Position numbers and translations under genes: made by a program. DNA of 64,000 bases from Hyparrhenia diplandra (taxonomy: Eukaryota; Streptophyta; Magnoliopsida; Poales; Poaceae), in assembly GCA_015847255.1 (NCBI GenBank), contig JADLZK010009277.1, forward strand, positions 114,759 through 178,758. Direction: 5' to 3'. Positions 26,301 through 39,510 of the stretch are shown here, piece by piece (the first letter of the stretch is position 1; each line of letters opens with the position of its first letter). Under the pieces are notes generated by a model. It saw only the letters and a program-made list of their open reading frames with translations, was not told the origin of the DNA and ran no database searches.

Positions 26301-27319
26301 CGACGAAGAGGGCGGCTCGTGGCGGCGCGCGCGCCGGCCGTGGAGAAGACGACGGCGCGGGCGCGTCCGGTCGACGAACCGGAACGCGAGTTGGCTCAAA
26401 CGGCGCGCAACAAAGTTGCGAACACGATGGCAAAGTTAATTGGATGGATTGGAGCTTGAGGACGACGGCAAAGGAAGGGGGGCGGAGGCGGTTTCCGGCG
26501 GCGATGGAGGAGAAAAAAGAAAAATCGACGACGGCGTCGACGTTGGCTTTTATAGGGCAAGGGATACATGGACAGGTGGATGGCGTCGTCGCGAAGCCGG
26601 CTAGGTAGCTGGTGACGCCGCGACTCCGACCGAATTTGGCGCGAGAACGACCACGGCGACGCCGGCGACACAATTTATGGAGGAAATTTTTCAAAGGGGT
26701 TTCCAAATTCCTTTTGTAGCCCTAAAATCCTATCTTTTCTGAATTTCATCAAATTCTCCCCAAATTTGAACTGAACTCGAAAAATTCCAAAAAGTGACTT
26801 AGGCTAATTTTTCAAGATCTACAATTTTCACAATTGGAAGATTTTCAAATTCGGCCTCTAAATATGACTTTTTGAAATGGGGTCAAAAAGGGACAAATTT
26901 GAATTCAAAATTACTTTCAAATTTATTCAAAAACTTTGTACACCTCTTTTGTACATCAAAACAAGATCTACAACTTGGCTTTTGGAAAATTTTGCAAATT
27001 TTGCTTAGATTTTGAATTATGAAAAAGGGGATAAAAAAGAGAGAATGGAATTAGGGTTTTTGAAGTTCAATTCAAACTTGAATTTGATTCAAAATTCAGA
27101 TTCCCAACCTATATTATCAAACCATCATTCCAACAACACACTTAGGATCAAAACATAAATTAAAATTAAATCACTCTAAATTTTCTTAAGCACAAACATA
27201 CTCTAAAATATAAACTAAATTTTAATTCAATGCATTTCAAATTTTCTATTTATGCATGCTTTATGATAATCATGATGACATGACAATATTTTTAGTTGAG
27301 TAACACCAAGGGTGTTACA
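23359..27319 (-). repeat. Chromovirus LTR 2 (shared middle LTR)
   Basis: 3961 bp with the same ends as LTR 1. It serves as the 5' LTR of internal A and the 3' LTR of internal B. TATAAAA on the minus strand lies at 26548-26554. AT-rich parts are almost identical to LTR 1 and LTR 3. Confidence 0.92.
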
Positions 27320-27498
27320 GCCTTTCCCCCTAAAAGAAATCTCGTCCCGAGATTTAAAACTCTGGGGTTAAGTAACGGCAAAGGAAATGTGTCAAGCAAA
27401 CACATCTCAAACTAGTTCACAAAACAGGTAGGGTTTTACCTAATATAGGCTACAAGAGTTTAAAGAAACAAACTATAACTTAGGGAGGGGATTATAAC

Positions 27499-30400
27499 CT
27501 AGATAGAAGCAAGAAATTCCGGGAAGTGCTCTTGCAGATATTCCTCTGACTCCCATGTAGCTTCTTCTTCGGAATGTTGGTTCCATTGAATCTTATACCA
27601 TTTGGTTGTTCTTCTACGAGTGACACGATCTTTTTGGTCGAGAACTTGAACAGGATATTCTGAATAGACCAGATCAGGTTCAAGTGCAACTCCTTCAATA
27701 TCAACCACTTGATCAGGCACTCGAAGACATTTCTTCAACTGGGATACATGGAACACATTATGCACAAATGTAGAAAGGTGTTCTCGGTAACTCCAAACGA
27801 TATGCTACTTTTCCACATCTTTCCGAACGGAATGGTCCAATATAACGAGGTGCTAACTTTCCTTTGATTCCAAATCTTTTTACTCCTTTTATAGGTGATA
27901 CTTTTAAATACACATAATCTCCCACTTCAAATGTCAAAGATCGACGTCTTTTATACGCATAACTTTTCTATCGAGACCGAGCCACTTTCATATTTTCTTG
28001 TATGCGGCCTTGAACCTTCTCTTCTCGCATCCTTAACCAAATCCACACCAAAGAACCATCTTTCTCCGTGCTCGAGACCAATTCAAAGGAGTTCTACATC
28101 TGCGACCATATAAAGCTTCAAAAGGTGCCATCTTGATACTCTCTTGATAACTGTTGTTGTAAGAGAATTCTGCCAGAGGTAAACATTCATCCCATTTTTC
28201 TTGATAAGTGAGAACACAGGCTCGTAGCATATCCTCTAAAATTTGATTAACCCTTTCAGTTTATCCATCAGTCTGTGGGTGATAAGCTGAACTATGATTG
28301 AGTTTGGTTCCCAATGACTTTTGTAATTGTGCCCAAAATTTATCTATAAATATTGAACCTCGATCTCGAGACAATAATCTTTGGTGCACCATGTAGACTG
28401 AAAATCCGGCCCGACATATAACTTAGCATAATCTATTGCCTTATAGTGAGTCTTCACCGGTAAGAAATGTGCAATCTTAGTAAGTCCGTCCACAATAACC
28501 CGGATAGAATCAAAACCTCTTGATGTATTGGGTAAACTAACAATGAAATCCATGGTTATTTCCTCCCATGTCCATGACGGAACAGGCGGTGGATTTAAGC
28601 GCCCCTGCAGACTTTCATGTGTCTTGCCTTTACTCGCCGACATGTATCACATTTAGCCACATAACGAGCAACTTCTATCTTCATCTTGGTCCACCGTAAT
28701 CTGCTTTCAAGTCCCGATACATCTTAGTGCTTCCTCGGGTGAATAGAATACCTAGTCAAGTGTGCTTCATCCGGGATCTCTTGACGTAACTTCGGGAACC
28801 TTTGGTACTACCGCACGATTCTTGAACCATAATACATCCTCTTCATCAATTCTCGAAACAAGATGGTTTTCTACTTCTAACTTTTCTCTTTGATATGTTC
28901 TACACCTTTATTTTTCTCTCCGAAATAATAATCGATCTCGGATATTTGATTCCACGGTGATCTTTGGATAGAGTCCCTTGTTCAATAATTCCCAAATTCA
29001 ACTTTTTCCATATCTTGACACAAAGTCTTATCCACTAAACTTACTTCAAGACAATTGCATTGAGACTTCCGACTAAGTGCATCGGCCACCACATTTGCTT
29101 TCTTAGGGATGGTAATGCACTTCCAAATCATAATCCTTGATCAACTCCAACCATCTTCTTTGCCTCATATTCAGGTCAGACTGGGTGAAGATATATTTTA
29201 AACTCTTGTGATCAGTATAAATATGACAAGTGTTGCCCAACAAATAATGACGCCAAATCTTTAGTGCATGGACAACTGCTGCTAATTCTAAATCATGAGT
29301 TGGATAATGTTCTTCATGACGTTTAAGTTGTCTGGAGGCATAAGCAATAACCCTTCTTTTCTTGCATTAGTACACAACCAAGGCCAATACCAGAAGCATC
29401 ACAATAAACATCGAACGGCTTTTCAATATCTGGTTGAGCTAATACTGGTGCAGTAGTTAATGCCTTCTTTAGAATCTTGAAAGCTTTCTCACACTCAGAT
29501 GACCAGACAAACTTAGTTTGATTTTTCAACAACTCAGTGATAGGCTTTGCTACTTTTGAAAAGTCCGGAATAAACCGACGGTAATATCCCGCCATTCCGA
29601 GAAAACTGCGGACTTGATGCACAGTGGTTGGGGGCTTCCAATTGAGAATATCCTTGACTTTACTTGGATCAACTGAAACTCCATCAGCTGACAACACATG
29701 ACCCAAGAATTGTACTTTTTCTAACCAAAACTCACACTTACTCGAACTTGGCATATAAATGATGATCTCTTAGACGTTTCAAAACAATTCGAAGGTGCTC
29801 AAAGATGCTCTTCTTTGTTCTTGGAATATATCAATATATCATCAATGAATACCACTACAAACTTGTCAAGTTCGACATGAATACCGTATTCATCATAGAT
29901 ACATGAAATGAGTTTGGGGCATTGGTTAATCCAAAAGACATCACCAAATACTCATATAGACCATATCCGGTAGTGAAGGCAGTCTTTGGAATATCTATAG
30001 GTCCGATCTTAATCGATGATATCGACCTCGAGTCAATCTTAGAAAAGACTTTTGCTCCAAAGCAAGTTGATCAAAAAGCGGATCAATGCGGGGCAAAGGA
30101 TACTTATTTTTAATCGTCACTTCATTCGGTGGACGATAATCGACACACATCCTCAAAGTGTGATCTTTCTTTTTTCACAAATATTGCAGGACACCCCAAG
30201 GTGATGAACCGGGTCGAATAAAACCTTTGTCCAATAATCCCTTGCAAATCGAAGTTTTTAGCTCGCTAATTCTTTAGGTGGCATTCTATATGCTCTCCTG
30301 GATATTGGGGCGGTTCCGGCTTTTAGATCTATTCTGAACTCAACATCTCACGCGGGCGGTAAAACGGGTAAATCTTCCGAAAACACATCAGGGGAATTCA

Positions 30401-30793
30401 CAAACTCTTGGGATATCCTTTATTTCCTTAACGGATGTAGCACAGATTCTCTCAACACCCTCTTAGGAATAGGAAGTTGAATAAGAAGTTGGGAAGCGCT
30501 ATCGGGTATATTTACCCTTATTGTTCTATTCAAAACATCGATGATGACCCCATCCGATACATCCAATTCATACCGAGGATCACATCTATATCTTGATCCT
30601 TTAGAATTAGCATGTTAGTGGGAAAATTATGCCCACCTAACTTTACCAGGCTTTGGTATACTATTTCTTTAGAACACAGACGTCCCCCAGGCGACTGTAT
30701 CAAGAATTCCTCTTTTGTTTCCCCAATGGTTAAGTCATGCTTCACAACAAATGTTCTATTGATGAATGTATGAGATGCTCCGGAATCAAACAA
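27499..30793 (-). pseudogene. Chromovirus pol, copy B
   Basis: Protease active site FDSGASHTFINRTF at 30793-30750. Reverse transcriptase with FVVVFIDDILIY around 29838-29865. A long open stretch 29754-29323 covers the end of RT and the RNase H start (RRFIPDFSKVAKPITELL, DASGIGLGCVLMQ). Integrase catalytic core 28643-28344 (EEITMDFIVSLPNTSRGFDS) continues at 28230-28033. Chromodomain 27650-27499, with RRTTKWYKIQWNQHSEEEAT and ESEEYLQEHFPEF. The chromodomain is better preserved than in copy A. Several frameshifts remain, so the polyprotein is not continuous as sequenced. Confidence 0.87.
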
Positions 30794-30941
30794 TGTAACT
30801 CGGGCAGGATGATTAGCAAGGAAACATACCCATCATGACGGGGTTCCCTCGCGGGGCATTTCATCAACATTAGTATAGAACACCCGCCCAGTTTTCTTCT
30901 TAACTTTGCCCTTCGAGCATTACGTCCCACTATTGTTCTTG

Positions 30942-31997
30942 TTACGCGGGCCGCCGACTTCCCGATGCTACCTGAAAATTGGGATTATACCTCCGAGGAT
31001 TGGGGCATTCTCGGGAATAGTGTCCAGGCTTGCCACAGTTAAAACAGATAGTACCACCTTGGACTTGTGGAACAGGGTTACGAATGACAGGAGCATTCGG
31101 CTGGCGTGGATAGGTAAAAGCTGTAGCAGGCCTGACAAATGGCTGCTGCCTAGGCTGAAACTGCGGTGGACGATAAGGAGGGCGATAATGATTGACCGGA
31201 TGATAGATCACCCTTCGACGCTTCTTATTTCCACCGTAAAAATCGAGAAGATACATTTTTCTTCTTGTTCTTAATCTCCTTGTGTTGACGATACTTTTCT
31301 CAAAGCATGGAGTGCCATATTTACCACATCATGATAAGTATCGCGTGGCACGAGTGGGCATCATTGTGCGAAGCTTTATATTTAGACCACGCAAGAACCA
31401 CTCCTTTCTCTTCGGATCTGTACTAACATGTTCTGGAGCATACTGAGAAAGATGATTAAACTGGCCAACATATTCCATAACTGACTGATCTCCTTGTTTC
31501 AGATCAATAAATTCCGTTAACTTTTTGGCCATCACACCTTCAGGAATGTAGTGTGCACGGAAAGCTTCATGGAACTCTGGCCAAGTCACTTGGTGACCAG
31601 CTGGCTGCATGGCAAGAAAAGTAGCCCACCAAGCTCCTGCAGCACCTCTAAACTGTTGGGCTGCAAAATGGGGCTTCTGATAGGTGGTAAAATCCATAAG
31701 CTCAAACTTTTGCTCCATAGTACGGAGCCAATCATCTGCCTCCAAAGGTTCATTTGCTCTCGAAAAGATTGGGGGCTTAGTGTCAGTGAAATCAGGGTAT
31801 GAATTTTTCTTTTTATCATTTCGACGACCATGATTACCCTGATCACTATTCTGACTATTCTGTGCCACTTCTCGCATTAAGCGACTATTTTCAGTAGTGG
31901 CTTGGACCAAAGCAGCTATGGCATCAGTCAGATTAACTGGAACCTGTGGTGGACCGGGAGCAGCAGCCTCTGAACTACTAGCATTAGATTGAGGCAT
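30942..31997 (-). pseudogene. Chromovirus gag, copy B (long open stretch)
   Basis: ATG at 31997. The frame stays open for 222 codons to about 31329 and covers the whole gag capsid-like domain (DDWLRTMEQKFELMDF, AGAWWATFLAMQ, FHEAFRAHYIPEGV). After a frame change, a second open stretch 31256-30942 carries the RNA-binding zinc knuckle CFNCGKPGHYSREC at about 31046-31005. This is the most intact gag of the array. Confidence 0.88.
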
Positions 31998-32180
31998 CTG
32001 TTACAATCAAACCGACTTTATTCATTAGCTTACATATAACTTCCTAAAAAGGTTACAAACAACATACCAAACCGGTTCACTTATTTATTATACAATCCCC
32101 GCACCAAGCGGGACCATCCAACCCACTAAGTTTTACACACTCTTACTATGTAACATATCTTACAACATCCTCACAACCAC

Positions 32181-32815
32181 TCAAACATCATTCTCATTGT
32201 GTCCCGGTATTGCTCTATCTCCTCTCCGGTTCTTCTTCTTCTTCACCATCGCTAGGTGGTGCTATCTCCTCATTTCCCGCTTCTTCCTCATTCTCATTTT
32301 CAACCACACCTCCATCATCCTCAACATCTCCATACCGGTGGTTCGATGGATGGCTTCATGTAAATTGGCATTGTAAGCTTCCAACCCTTGCACTGAGCTT
32401 CTAGGGCATGAATACATTTGGATGGCTAGTATCATGTCCTCGCCTTTCAAACTCCCTTTCGTGAAGTATATTAAATACAACTTGGCGACATTCTTCATAG
32501 TCCAAATCACGTCGTTCCACTTCACCTTGCGGATCACCAACTGTAAGGTAGCATCCTCATTGGCTCCAAAGTAACTTCTGTCAACTCTTCGTGAGCCTTC
32601 CTACTTCACTTGAAGATCAACAATCCGGGAAGTGCCTTCTTCTCTAGCTCTATTTGCTTCTCGCCAACTCTCTAGTAAGCCTTTGTATCTCGGTGATAAA
32701 TTGGGCCTACTAGTGCTGCCGCCGCTAGCACCATCATGTCTTGGAGCAAGTTGGTGTCGAGGAACTCCTTTGGGTCCCTGTCTTCTTTGTTGGGGTCAAC
32801 TTAGTAACGGGCCAT
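32181..32815 (-). pseudogene. Chromovirus pre-gag ORF, copy B
   Basis: Counterpart of the H3-like frame at 22988. The ATG at 32815 is followed by GCC CGT and then one extra T, which closes the frame after three codons. The rest of the H3-like coding sequence is present in the next frame. Further in-frame stretches (SVQGLEAYNANLHEAIHRTT near 32370) match copy A. Confidence 0.6.
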
Positions 32816-33183
32816 CCTATAGATAGGAAAGATTGAATTAAGGATGGATCACGAAGATTATCAGGTTAGCAAGCATAGGATTGATATACCTAACCCAAAC
32901 CACAATTAAGGGGAAAGTGATTAATGGGTTAATTAAGCATGATGCATGAATCGAACTTACTTAAACTATGCTTAAACGAAACTTATTATATAGGGCAATA
33001 TAACATGTTACTCCACTACAAAACATTTGAATTATAAGAAAAGATTTACAAATTGATTCAAGATGAGCTATAAGCAATTTGGACCAAATTGAGAGTTTAA
33101 ATTAATTTGACTCAAATCATTTTGAAGTTTTGTAAAATAATACTACAAGAATCGTTAATGATTATTGCTCGTACCAACCGTAA

Positions 33184-36100
33184 TGTAGAACCTCCTAAAT
33201 TACAGGGCTCACATGCACTTATCATTGTCATTAAGACCTCTGATCGTTATGCACGAGTTCCCAATAATCTAGAAAGTGCTATTAACCTTCCGAACAGGAT
33301 CTCATTAACAAGTCACTCCAGTATTACAACACTTTATTCAAAAATACATCAGAGTAAACGGCGGAAGGATTACATAACCATAAGTTTACAAACCATTTGT
33401 TCAAATACGCAAACTTAAATATCATTATTACAAGCCTGATATTATTGGAGTAACATTATACATATAATACACTGACAACCCTGCCCAAGGGTTCAACTCT
33501 ATACGTCATCTTCCTCCTGGTAGACCGTCATGCGGCAGGGGACCAAAACAAGCCTGCTCATGACCGCTCCCGCGCAACAAGGGTCAAAGAACCCGATGCG
33601 GGGGTACTCAACAAGACTTACCCGACAAAGAAAAGGGAAGAAGACTCGGGAATGCTGGTCTTAGGAGTCAAGGTAAGGCTTTAGCAAGAATCAAAGACTC
33701 TTTTGCAGAAAAGCTTACTATAAGTGAATCCTTACTTTCAATTTTTTTTAACTCAGATTAATAACTCATATACTCTAGGTTATCCTATTCTAGAGCAAAC
33801 ATACTTTTCTTATTCCCACTCTCTTTCCTCAAAAACATATTTCATCATTTACTACGATGAATGGGCGGAAGAACGGGTCTCCATAACCGAGAAGCAACGG
33901 CGATTCATGAACCGATTAATACCAGTGGGGATCCCTAACCACCACGACATATGTAGCACTTAAGCTTGCATATATCAACCCTCACTCAGTTCGTCCAAAA
34001 CGGATTTGGGTCCATCGCCACCGAGCACGGTACTCCACCTCCCTACCCCGTCCTAATGACGGTTTGACGAAGAGGATGGGTACATGCTACTCCCGCCATC
34101 TCTCCACTCCCGGTGGCGCGGTTGTCCGTTCCCGATTTGGCACACCGAGATCAGGCTTACCGGGGCATGTGGCCAGTTAGTTTCGCCCGACGGGGGTGAC
34201 AACCCGGGCGGCCGTGCCTTTGACCCAAAGGCCTCAGGCGTTTTATGCGTTCAAAAAGTCCCGAACTTAACAATCCAAACAACGGACGGTCCTTAAACGA
34301 CCAACACGGGACAAGCACAGCCTAGGTATTTTGCCGGCTTTCAACCTACATCCCCGTCCGATCTCAAATTCATCACTACATCTCTTTCTTTTCCAAAAAA
34401 CAGTACCATCTTCTCAAATAAAACATTTTGATGAAAAGCTTAACTAATTAAGCAGGGCTAAGCATCACTAAGCATTTTCGAAATAAACAAGTGATCAAGG
34501 ATGGTATTGAAATAACAAGGATGGTAATGCAAAGAATTAGGTTATCACTCAACTCCTAATTACTTAATGCAACATAGCATAGACATAAGTTATATAAAGC
34601 TTTTTAAAACATCAAGGAAGGGTTTAATGTAACAGGGGCTTGCCTTCGTTGACGGAATAAACTAGTTCTTGAGAGTAAAACCCGGAGAAACCGAACCCGC
34701 TTAATGGATAAAGAACCTCCTCGGGAACGGCTCGGACTTGACACTCTCGAACTCGTTCACTTACACGAAATAATGTATGCCTCAACATGATGCCATATAT
34801 TTAAATATGATGCTTGCGGGTGCATGAAATGATAACAACTTGAGTACAACTTTCCTTCACGATAAAGTTGCAACCCAACAAAACCAACTTGTTGAACTAC
34901 TTTACAAGATATCATCATCATTGCCTAAGGAGTTCTCAAGGACCACTTGATTGTGATATGATCCAAGTTTCACAAAACAACCCAAAAGTCACACAAAAAC
35001 CTAATTTATTTGACACTAAACAAATTATAAAACACATAAAATAAAAGAGCTCAAGATAGAAAATAATTTAAACATTTCAAAACGACTCCAAACTTTTTTA
35101 TACAAGTAGGATACATCATAAAACAGTACCAAATAAATTTTCATGATTTTTGGATAAATAGAAAAATTATTAAAAATCGGGAAGATGCATTTTTCAATTA
35201 AAATTTGTATTTTTAAATCATGCAAGAACTACTCAAGATCAAAGTTTCAAATTTTTCATGGATTCATATACTCATAAGAAGGCTACACAAAAATTTTTAG
35301 AATTTTTGAAGCTATTTTCAAATTTCTATGAATTTTGAAAGAATCGGCACTATTCAAAAGTAAAAGAAATTGATAAATCAAATTTTAAAACAAAAGAGAC
35401 CACCGGACTTGAAAGTGGCCCATCATCCCGGCCCCGGACCTGATCGAATGCCCCGCCCGCTACTATTCAGATGGTTTACCAAACCCTCCCCGCGCCCACG
35501 GCCTCATGTTCATGGCCCATTACTATTCATGCGGTGGCCCTCCCGGCGGCGCAGCGGCTGCCCCCTCGACTCCCCTTGACCTCGCGGACCTCATGGCACC
35601 CGAAACCGAGACCTAGGACACGGTGGCAACCATACCGACGGCCATGGCGCACGGGCGGCCGACGGACGAAAAGCAACGGCCAGCGGGGCTTTCCCCGTCG
35701 GGATTCGGACCACCCGCGATGCACCATCGAGGTGGGGTGAGGGCCCGGGAGGTAGCCCTGACCCCGCAGACGACGGGCCGGAGGGCGGGAAGCCGGACGG
35801 CTTCGTCACGCCCGGCGTTACGAGCGGAGCTGACTCGGCTGGGCACAAGGGCGGTTGGATCATGACCCACATCGTCAAAGGCGCTTCAAAAGGCCGCGAT
35901 AGTTGGCTAAAGGCGAGGCGGAGAAGGGCGGCGATGGCTTCGGCGGCGGTGCTCCCGTTGGGCGATGGCCGCTGCGCGGCCGCGTGCGTGGGCCGTTGCG
36001 CGGCGGCGGAAGGCATCATCCGGGGCTGGAGGAGCGTGAGGGGTTGCGTGACCGGGCGAACTAAGGCGGCAAAGAGCAACTCCGGCGGCGGCCTGCCCGG

Positions 36101-37090
36101 CGCGGGCGGCGGCGACTCCGGCGAGGCGGTTGATCGGCGAAGGAGAAGAAACGTCGCTCGAGGGCCGACTTATAAGGAGAGAGGATGGTGAGGTGGATGG
36201 ATTGGAGCTTGAGGACGTCCGGCACGCGAAAAGGGGGCGAGGCGGTTTCCCGCCGGCGATGGAGGAGAAAGAAAAATCGACGGCGGCGTCGGCGTTGGCT
36301 TTTATAGGGCAAAGGGATACATGGACAGGTGGATGGCGCCGCCACCTAAACCCCGGCTAGGTAGCTGGTGACGCAAATTCTCCCAAAATTTGGCGAAAAC
36401 GAAAACCCGCGTTTTTTGACTTAGCCTAATTTTCAAGATCTACAATTTTGGAAATTGGAAGCGGGGTTTTTCAATTCGGTAGCCCTAAAATCCTATCTTT
36501 TTTGAATTTCATCAAATTCTCCCCAAATTTGAACTGAACTCAAAAAATTCCAAAAAGTGACTTAGGCTAATTTTTCAAGATCTACAATTTTCACAATTGG
36601 AAGATTTTCAAATTCGGCCTCTAAATATGACTTTTGAAATGGGGTCAAAAAGGGACAAATTTGAATTCAAAATTACTTTCAAATTTATTCAAAAACTTCA
36701 AAAACTTTGTACACCTCTTTTGTACATCAAAACAAGATCTACAACTTGGCTTTTGGAAAATTTTGCAAATTTTGCTTAGATTTTGAATTATGAAAAAGGG
36801 GACAAAAAAGAGAGAATGGAATTAGGGTTTTTCGAAGTTCAATTCAAACTTGAATTTGATTCAAAATTCAGATTCCCAACCTATATTATCAAACCATCAT
36901 TCCAACAACACACTTAGGATCAAAACATAAATTAAAATTAAATCACTCTAAATTTTCTTAAGCACAAACATACTCTAAAATATAAACTAAATTTTAATTC
37001 AATGCATTTCAAATTTTCTATTTATGCATGCTTTATGATAATCATGATGACATGACAATATTTTAGTTGAGTAACACCAAGGGTGTTACA
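33184..37090 (-). repeat. Chromovirus LTR 3 (5' LTR of copy B)
   Basis: 3907 bp, from TGTAGAACC to GGTGTTACA. AT-rich arms match the other two LTRs nearly base for base. The GC-rich core (about 35395-36420) is much more different from LTR 1 and LTR 2 than they are from each other, and includes short duplicated segments near 36400-36470. Confidence 0.92.
36300..36306 (-). promoter_or_regulatory. LTR promoter TATA box
   Basis: CCCTATAAAAGCC on the minus strand, conserved in LTR 2 (26548-26554) and as TATAAAG in LTR 1. It lies about 0.8 kb inside the 5' end of the LTR, so the predicted transcript starts near 36270 and has an R-U5 leader of about 3 kb. Confidence 0.6.
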
Positions 37091-38024
37091 ATAATCTGCT
37101 GTGTACAAAAGTAGATCATTTGATGTGGAGTTATACATGTGCATCGGGCGCGGCTCGACCAGTCCTCGGTCTTTAGGGTCGGCCAGTGCCCGGCCCCAAA
37201 AAGCACGCCCAACAATGGTTTTTCTATTTTCTACGTTGGTGGCCCGGTGGGCTATTGGCTTGGTGGGGCTGTTTTATCTATTTTTTGAGATAGCCGATGG
37301 AAATTTGGTGGCGGTGGGTGGGTTGTTCTTTCTATTTTTTGATTAAGAAAGCTTTTTTTTTTTTTGAGGAGATGACTTTGTACTTAGGGCCATGTCGGGC
37401 TGGCCCGCGTGCCTTGGGTCGCCGGGCACAACCCACACCGGGCATTGGGCCGCCTGCAACGGGTTGCTTTCGGACCGGGTGGGTGCTTGGGCGGGCCAAA
37501 AAAGCGACTCGTGCGGACCATCGTGTCGATGCTTGGGCCGGGTGAAAAAGCGGGTCGTTGGGACCATCATGCCGTGTGTTTTTTTGCTCAGGATGGTCAA
37601 AGCACACTTTCCTTACTGCTAGGACCACATGAAGACTGAACACAAACTTGCCATGATAAGCTAGCTAGGATTTTTTTATGATACAAAAACTTGCCTTGAT
37701 CGAAAAAAATTTCCCAACAAAATATGAGAAAGATTTCATCCATGGAAAAGGTGAAAAAAATATACCAATAATACAACATGGCATGTACATGCTCAGCATT
37801 GTCTATCTCTCACCGTTCAAATCTGCTTTAAGATTTGTGCTTCAACACTCTCTCTCTTGATGCACACATCTCTACGTGCTAATTGGACTGATATGATAAG
37901 CAATGTCCAACATGTAAGGGCAAAAAAAAAAAAAAAAAAAAAAAAACTGGTTTCAAAATATACGATGTCAACCAGCTAGGGATCGACACACTCTACCAAA
38001 AAATTAATAATAAAGTAAACTAAA
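37091..38024. other. Intergenic, unclassified repeat-like sequence
   Basis: No gene is supported. Positions 37380-37590 are rich in GGGC/GCCC words, typical of unclassified grass repeats. A poly-A tract lies at about 37922-37946. Confidence 0.4.
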
Positions 38025-38684
38025 GAGAATATATCCAAGGAAAAATTTCATGCAAGGAGCTAGTGGCCTATAGCTAGATAGTCTCTAGCTAGGGACCAAT
38101 ATATGCAACAAGCATAGCTTTATTTCTTGGTAACAGGCCGGCATGGGGTGGTCGATCATCATCAAAAGAGAATTAAAGAATAAATAAGCTGCAGGGCGGA
38201 GATGATATGAACCATGGTGGCACGTCTATCGCTAGGCGTAGGTCCACCATGGTAGTGGTCCATGGTGTAATGCAAGCAAGCAGATTAAAGGCCGGGACGG
38301 GTCGAGTAGGAGTGGTCGTGATCGTGGCGACACAAGATCAATCGAGATCACCCACCAAATCTCAATCTCTCTCGAGACGATCGACGCCATTAGCCGATCG
38401 AGAGATAGAAAGCCAGCTGCTGCATCTACCTTGGCCACACAATTTTTGCGCATGCTGCTGCATGACCTCGACACTGCCTTTCTCTGGTAATACCGTCGTT
38501 GCCTTTTGTTGCCGCCGCCCAAGGTCGATGGGAGGCTCAGTGTATGGGCACGTTTCTTGCTCCTAGCCCCTCCTACTAATGTACACGTGCTGTCATCATG
38601 CTTAATATATGTGCAAGAGGGAGTGTGGGAAAAAAAAAAACTTGGGTACGGTGGGCACCAAGGCACCGTCTGGTAACGTACCAC
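38025..38684. repeat. Duplicated segment, copy 1 (partner at 62127-63255)
   Basis: Direct-orientation match to 62127-62395 plus 62910-63255. Shared landmarks include AGAGAATATATCCAA at the left, ATGGGGTGGTCGATCATCAT, CATGACCTCGACACTGCC and CTCCTACTAATGTACACG. Copy 1 lacks the nested MITE insertion that splits copy 2 and so shows the state before insertion. Confidence 0.88.
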
Positions 38685-39510
38685 TCAACTTAGGTTTTCA
38701 CCGTAAGAAATCTAACAACAGAGATACACTTAGTTTGACTATGTGCTTAGCTGCAGGCTATATATGACTGCTTAAACTTATGCTCGATGTGACCGGCCGG
38801 CCGGAGCTAGCCGTACGTATCACCGACTACAAAAGGCACCTTGCCGACATAGAAATTCGTACCAAAAAAAGGCAACACGGCGATGGAGAAATGGCGAGAT
38901 GATGTTACTTGACACAAAAAAAGTTGAAATTATATTAGCGTCTCCTCACTAATTTCGATCTCCGGCTAAGCTATCTATACTAGAGGCCGGCAAATGGTAT
39001 CTCTCAAATGAAAAAGAAAACAAAAGTAGTGGCCATCAGCATATATATGTCTTCGATCTCTACCTTATATTACTTGGCTACGACTAGTAGCTTCTTATAT
39101 CTATAAAACGCATCATCATCAATAACATAATTCGTTGATTAAACAGAAATGATTTTTTTGTCTTTTCGTCTCTTCGATGGGACGAGACAGGGTATACTAT
39201 TACCTAGCCCGCTAGCCGGTACCGGTTTGATTGGATCATGGCTGACTTGTAACTTTCTCGGCCCGATCTCCTTTGTTGGTTCACAGGCCCAATCAATACG
39301 TGGGCTCAAACACAGCTGGGCCATCTCTCGGTCCTACTCGTTCGGAGTCCACAAGTGCAGTCCCGATCAGGCCAAATACACACGTGTGGTGGGCTCAAAC
39401 ACAATTGGGCCATCTCATCGCCTTCTTCAGTCCACATCCAAAATCCCAGCCCACCTCATGGCCCTGGGAGTATTATCGAGTTACATACACTGATCAATGC
39501 AATTTAACAT
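38685..39510. other. Intergenic, nothing recognised
   Basis: No supported gene. A short direct repeat of GTGGGCTCAAACACA..TGGGCCATCTC occurs at about 39300-39335 and 39390-39417. Confidence 0.4.

Larger units (their letters stand above)
13557..37090 (-). mobile_element. Tandem Ty3/gypsy chromovirus, three LTRs and two internal regions
   Basis: The structure is LTR (13557-17509), internal A (17510-23358), LTR (23359-27319), internal B (27320-33183), LTR (33184-37090), all in minus orientation. LTRs begin TGTAAC and end TTACA on the plus strand. The outer flanks are ATAAC (13552-13556) and ATAAT (37091-37095), a possible 5-bp target duplication with one mismatch. The domain order is H3-like ORF, gag with CCHC, protease, reverse transcriptase, RNase H, integrase, chromodomain. 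That order plus the chromodomain marks a chromovirus, most like the Tekay/Del lineage; the lineage is inferred from motifs only. Sharing of the middle LTR points to unequal recombination between LTRs, or to an assembly duplication. Confidence 0.93.
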
